A DNA stretch of 29,604 bases from Corynebacterium frankenforstense. GTDB taxonomy: Bacteria > Actinomycetota > Actinomycetes > Mycobacteriales > Mycobacteriaceae. A program made the position numbers and the translations under genes. The stretch spans positions 1-29,604 of the forward strand of contig NZ_JASODI010000026.1 in the NCBI RefSeq assembly GCF_030211955.1, in the 5' to 3' direction. The notes beneath the pieces were generated by a model. That model saw only the letters and a program-made list of their open reading frames with translations, did no database searches and was not told where the DNA came from. The number at the start of each line of letters is the position of its first letter. Position 1 is the first letter of the stretch. Below, one piece after another: positions 27,207 through 29,604 of this stretch.

Positions 27207-27932
27207 ATGAATCAGGCATTGACGCATGCAGAAATCCGGAACCTCCCAATTCGAGACCTAGCTCTCCGTTTGTTGGAACAGATGGAGCATCAGCCAAACT
27301 TCAACAGTTATATCCAGGGGATGAAAGCTGATATTCCATACGGCCAAAACCCTCCGCACGATTTGAGGCATCTTCAGGAGCGGATCTCGGACGCTTGGGC
27401 TTGGCTCGAATCACACGCATTGATTGGCCCCTCAATCAGACAACCCTTAACTGGAAACTGGCAACGCCTAACCGAACGCGGTTTGGAAATTAAGAATGAC
27501 CCGACACGCGTTTCCAAAATGTGGGCTGATGAGAAGCTTGGCGGAGATCTAGACGCGACTTTAGATCCTTCCCGAACCAATTTCGCCCTAGGGGACTATG
27601 AGACTGCCGCGTTCGCCGCTATGAAAGCAGTGGAAGTGGCAGTTCGCAATACCGCCGGCTACTCCAACGAGAACATAGGAGTGAAACTAATGCGTAAGGC
27701 TTTCAAACCCGGAGCTGGTCCTCTTTGCGATGAGTCTGCAGAACCTGCAGAACAGCAGGCCATGGCGGACCTTTTCGCGGGAGCTATTGGCGCATTCAAA
27801 AACCCCGCTAGCCATCGCACGGTAAAATTTGAAGACCCGGTCGAAGCTGCGGAAATAATCCAATTGGCCGACCTTCTAATACGCATTGTTGCCCGGACAC
27901 GTTCATTTGAACCCGATTCTGACGCATCATAA
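27207..27932 (+). CDS. HEPN/Ymh-like (TIGR02391-type) protein
   Basis: The 241-residue product has an N-terminal winged-helix-like region (WAWLESHALIGP ... WQRLTERGLEI, about 64-95). A C-terminal domain follows, with FALGDYETAAFAAMKAVEVAVR (126-147) and LFAGAIGAFKNPASHR (189-204), the pattern of the Hypoth_Ymh/TIGR02391 family. That family is, to my knowledge, grouped with HEPN domains. In HEPN RNases the motif is R-x4-6-H; here it reads K198-NPAS-H203, Lys in place of Arg, so nuclease activity is uncertain. Related proteins are often found near phage-defence genes. It converges with the PD-(D/E)XK gene, stops 38 bases apart. Composition is foreign to the flanks. Confidence 0.8.
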   Translation: MNQALTHAEIRNLPIRDLALRLLEQMEHQPNFNSYIQGMKADIPYGQNPPHDLRHLQERISDAWAWLESHALIGPSIRQPLTGNWQRLTERGLEIKNDPTRVSKMWADEKLGGDLDATLDPSRTNFALGDYETAAFAAMKAVEVAVRNTAGYSNENIGVKLMRKAFKPGAGPLCDESAEPAEQQAMADLFAGAIGAFKNPASHRTVKFEDPVEAAEIIQLADLLIRIVARTRSFEPDSDAS

Positions 27933-27970
27933 AACCGTCAGACCGAAAACAGTTACCGACACTGGACATA

Positions 27971-29443
27971 CTATAGTTTTGATGCAGAAGTTTTTGGCCG
28001 GGCATCGATAGTAAGAAATCTGTACCGCGTCGCCCCCTTATTGAGGGCTTTTACTCGTTGCGGTAATTCCCCAACTCGTTTCTCAGAGCTTGTTGAATCC
28101 CGGTACCTGATCGCTACGAACCACCCTTCCGAAGCTTCATCAGAAACTAAATAACTGGGCAACTGTGCCTCTAGCCCGTTCCAGAACTTCCCGTTATGAA
28201 CCTTCTTAACCTCAATCAGTAATTTAACGCCGGTGCCGCATGACAACTTGAAGTCAACGGGCCCGCGCCCTAACTCGACTTCTCGATCTACCTCTACGCT
28301 GTGCTGTGCGAGGTAGTGTCGAGCCATACCAAGAAATGCCAGTTGAACCGCCCCTTCGCGCTTTTCGGTCCCATCTTCGTTCCACAACAGTTCCCAACCT
28401 CGCTGCTGTTCGATAAATAACTTGAATTTGGTAAGGATGTGAGAGACTAAATCCGAAAGCTCATCCTGGTTCATAGGCGGTCGCCGTCCAACCTTTATCG
28501 GATTCGCCGTGGCAAAGTCGACGGGTGGCCCATCAAAATGAGCTACCCCCAACGGATCGCCACTGAAGTCGTACCCGTCAAGGTCGCCACGACAGGCCTG
28601 ACTCTCTATCCAGCGGCGCACACGGTCTGGATTTCTCCGCGCAATCTGTACGAGATCTGATTTCGAAACCCGTTGACCAATTTCAATGTTTAACTCGGCA
28701 CGCAAATCAGCATTCAAGTTGGAGTCAAACCAATCCTCAGCATTGAGAGTAGGTAACTCGTTTAAGAACCTCTGCGGAACCAGGATAACGGGGCTTCCAT
28801 CAACAGGGTTTGTCGGAAGCAAAACTCGTTCAGAGACCCATCGTTGAACAGACAAATCAACTCGAGAATTCCTTACCTTATGATTCTGCAATGGAATATC
28901 GTGACGTAGACATACGCGTTGCGTATAGTCGATAAACCGGTGTTTCAGGACATTGCAGGTAGCATCCGAAATTCGATCTGCCCCGAAGCGTTCACTGAGG
29001 ATGCCTAGTTCTTCAATATGCTCGGGTTTTTCCAATCCGGCGTCGATGGCTATTGCTATCGCATCGGTCAATGTTCTTGCGAAGCCACGGCCGGACCCCG
29101 AACCTGCGGTCCCAGCCACGGTATAACCCAAACAAAACTCAGACGGTTCTGGAAAAGTGAGCAGCTTCTGCGCAATCACTGCGCTGTTCGATCTAGGAGA
29201 TGTACTTTTGGCAACCAATGGGTAGCAGAAAGAAAAATGATTCACGAGCTCTGCATGTGCGTCTTTCCAATACTGACCTGATTGAAGCAACATGACAGGG
29301 TCAATAAACAACGGCGTGTCTATCGACAAGTCGGGGTCGAACCAATCTTCCTCGTTAGTGCGTTCCACATCGAAAATCTCAGAGAAACGCACGATACCAA
29401 CACTCCCACCTAGAATCGCCAAAGCTTCAATTAAAGGTACCAC
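27971..29443 (-). CDS. PD-(D/E)XK nuclease-motif protein, probable defence effector
   Basis: A 490-residue protein whose last ~130 residues form a PD-(D/E)XK pattern: E390 ahead of RGPVDF (D397), then LLIEVKK (E411, K413), then the downstream Q427 in EAQLPSYL. All catalytic positions are present. The first ~330 residues match nothing I can name; they include EEDWFDPDLSIDTPLFIDPV and a Gly-rich TVAGTAGSGSGRGFAR (about 108-123), perhaps a sensor or substrate domain. The GTG at 29443 has GGGGTGG upstream. Composition is foreign to the host. Alternatives are a restriction-like nuclease or an uncharacterised mobile-element protein. Confidence 0.78.
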   Translation of the reverse strand: MVPLIEALAILGGSVGIVRFSEIFDVERTNEEDWFDPDLSIDTPLFIDPVMLLQSGQYWKDAHAELVNHFSFCYPLVAKSTSPRSNSAVIAQKLLTFPEPSEFCLGYTVAGTAGSGSGRGFARTLTDAIAIAIDAGLEKPEHIEELGILSERFGADRISDATCNVLKHRFIDYTQRVCLRHDIPLQNHKVRNSRVDLSVQRWVSERVLLPTNPVDGSPVILVPQRFLNELPTLNAEDWFDSNLNADLRAELNIEIGQRVSKSDLVQIARRNPDRVRRWIESQACRGDLDGYDFSGDPLGVAHFDGPPVDFATANPIKVGRRPPMNQDELSDLVSHILTKFKLFIEQQRGWELLWNEDGTEKREGAVQLAFLGMARHYLAQHSVEVDREVELGRGPVDFKLSCGTGVKLLIEVKKVHNGKFWNGLEAQLPSYLVSDEASEGWFVAIRYRDSTSSEKRVGELPQRVKALNKGATRYRFLTIDARPKTSASKL

Positions 29444-29511
29444 GAAACACCACCCCCGATTACGCTACCGGCCACCGATGGTCCACATAATCCATCTGAA
29501 CTTGATTAGCA

Positions 29512-29525
29512 GAACACGGGTAGTG
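29512..29525. repeat. 14-bp direct repeat, right copy; probable IS end
   Basis: GAACACGGGTAGTG again, same orientation as 27147-27160. It lies 10 bases beyond the stop codon of the partial transposase, where a terminal inverted repeat of an IS would be expected. Confidence 0.8.
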
Positions 29526-29534
29526 GGGGCGGGA

Positions 29535-29604
29535 TCAAGCGGTTAATGCGCCACGATTGAATATTTGCTGGAGTATCTCACGTGGGGTTGCTCCGCCGAG
29601 GACT
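29535..29604 (-). CDS. C-terminal end of a transposase (partial)
   Basis: The last 22 codons before a TGA read VLGGATPREILQQIFNRG plus ALTA, and the frame runs off the window edge. The LG..TPxE pattern is typical of the C-terminus of IS30- and IS3-type DDE transposases (RPRxxLGxxTPxE). Too little is visible to choose a family. Together with the nearby terminal repeat it marks an IS whose body lies to the right. Confidence 0.6.
   Translation of the reverse strand, partial: VLGGATPREILQQIFNRGALTA

Larger units (their letters stand above)
27143..29604. mobile_element. AT-richer insertion carrying a candidate defence pair and an IS end
   Basis: Base composition falls sharply at 27143 from the >65% GC host sequence to roughly even composition, with different codon use. 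The block holds two convergent genes bounded by the 14-base direct repeat, then the end of a transposase at the window edge. The left limit is the eccC breakpoint; the right limit lies outside the window. An IS-mediated insertion is the simplest explanation. Confidence 0.75.

Noticed and set aside
27808..28005. Small minus-strand frame across the convergent gene ends
   Set aside because: Overlaps the 3' ends of two better-supported genes and has no ribosome site or motif.
27147..29525. The 14-bp repeats as phage attachment sites
   Set aside because: No integrase and no tRNA target; the right copy lies at a transposase end, favouring an IS explanation.

Overview
The window is high-GC actinobacterial DNA, most likely from a Corynebacterium or close relative. 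The clues are a groES-groEL1 pair behind a CIRCE operator, GTG start codons and 1-4 base gene overlaps nearly everywhere, a ribosomal protein S9 with a long acidic N-terminal arm, and a compact type VII (ESX) locus close to rplM-rpsI and glmM. Almost every gene lies on the minus strand. No rRNA, tRNA or CRISPR array was seen.

Layout, left to right. (1) 1-5225: groEL1 and groES with a CIRCE-overlapped promoter, a small reading frame broken by one in-frame TAA, then the tRNA t6A / acetylation genes tsaD, rimI and tsaB. (2) 5253-10848: a SucE/AspT-type exporter, then the iron-uptake operon efeU-efeO-efeB. The efe promoter region carries a DtxR-like box and an 18-base G run. (3) 11053-16009: a VKOR-family redox protein, then glmS-alr-tsaE-methyltransferase, whose consecutive reading frames overlap by four bases. 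(4) 16152-19114: a hydrolase-fold protein that has lost its catalytic residues (plus strand), and an unrecognised three-gene coupled unit with a cysteine-rich, CP-repeat membrane protein. (5) 19289-21836: glmM, rpsI, rplM. (6) 22238-27142: the ESX locus, with esxA, esxB, a small exported protein, an Rv3446c-type accessory protein and the C-terminal two thirds of EccC. (7) 27143-29604: an AT-richer foreign insertion.

The most striking part is the right end. EccC stops abruptly inside the P-loop of its first ATPase domain. The sequence then switches to AT-richer DNA carrying two convergent genes: a HEPN/Ymh-like protein with an N-terminal winged-helix-like region, and a 490-residue protein with a C-terminal PD-(D/E)XK nuclease motif. 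The pair is bracketed by a 14-base direct repeat, whose right copy lies about 10 bases from the stop codon of a partial transposase that runs off the window. The simplest reading is an IS-associated insertion that brought in a candidate two-gene defence module and broke the ESX motor.

Working together: GlmS and GlmM feed UDP-GlcNAc synthesis and Alr supplies D-alanine for the wall. TsaB, TsaD and TsaE make t6A in tRNA. EfeUOB takes up iron. EsxA/EsxB and their accessory genes would form a type VII system that is probably inactive here unless another EccC exists.
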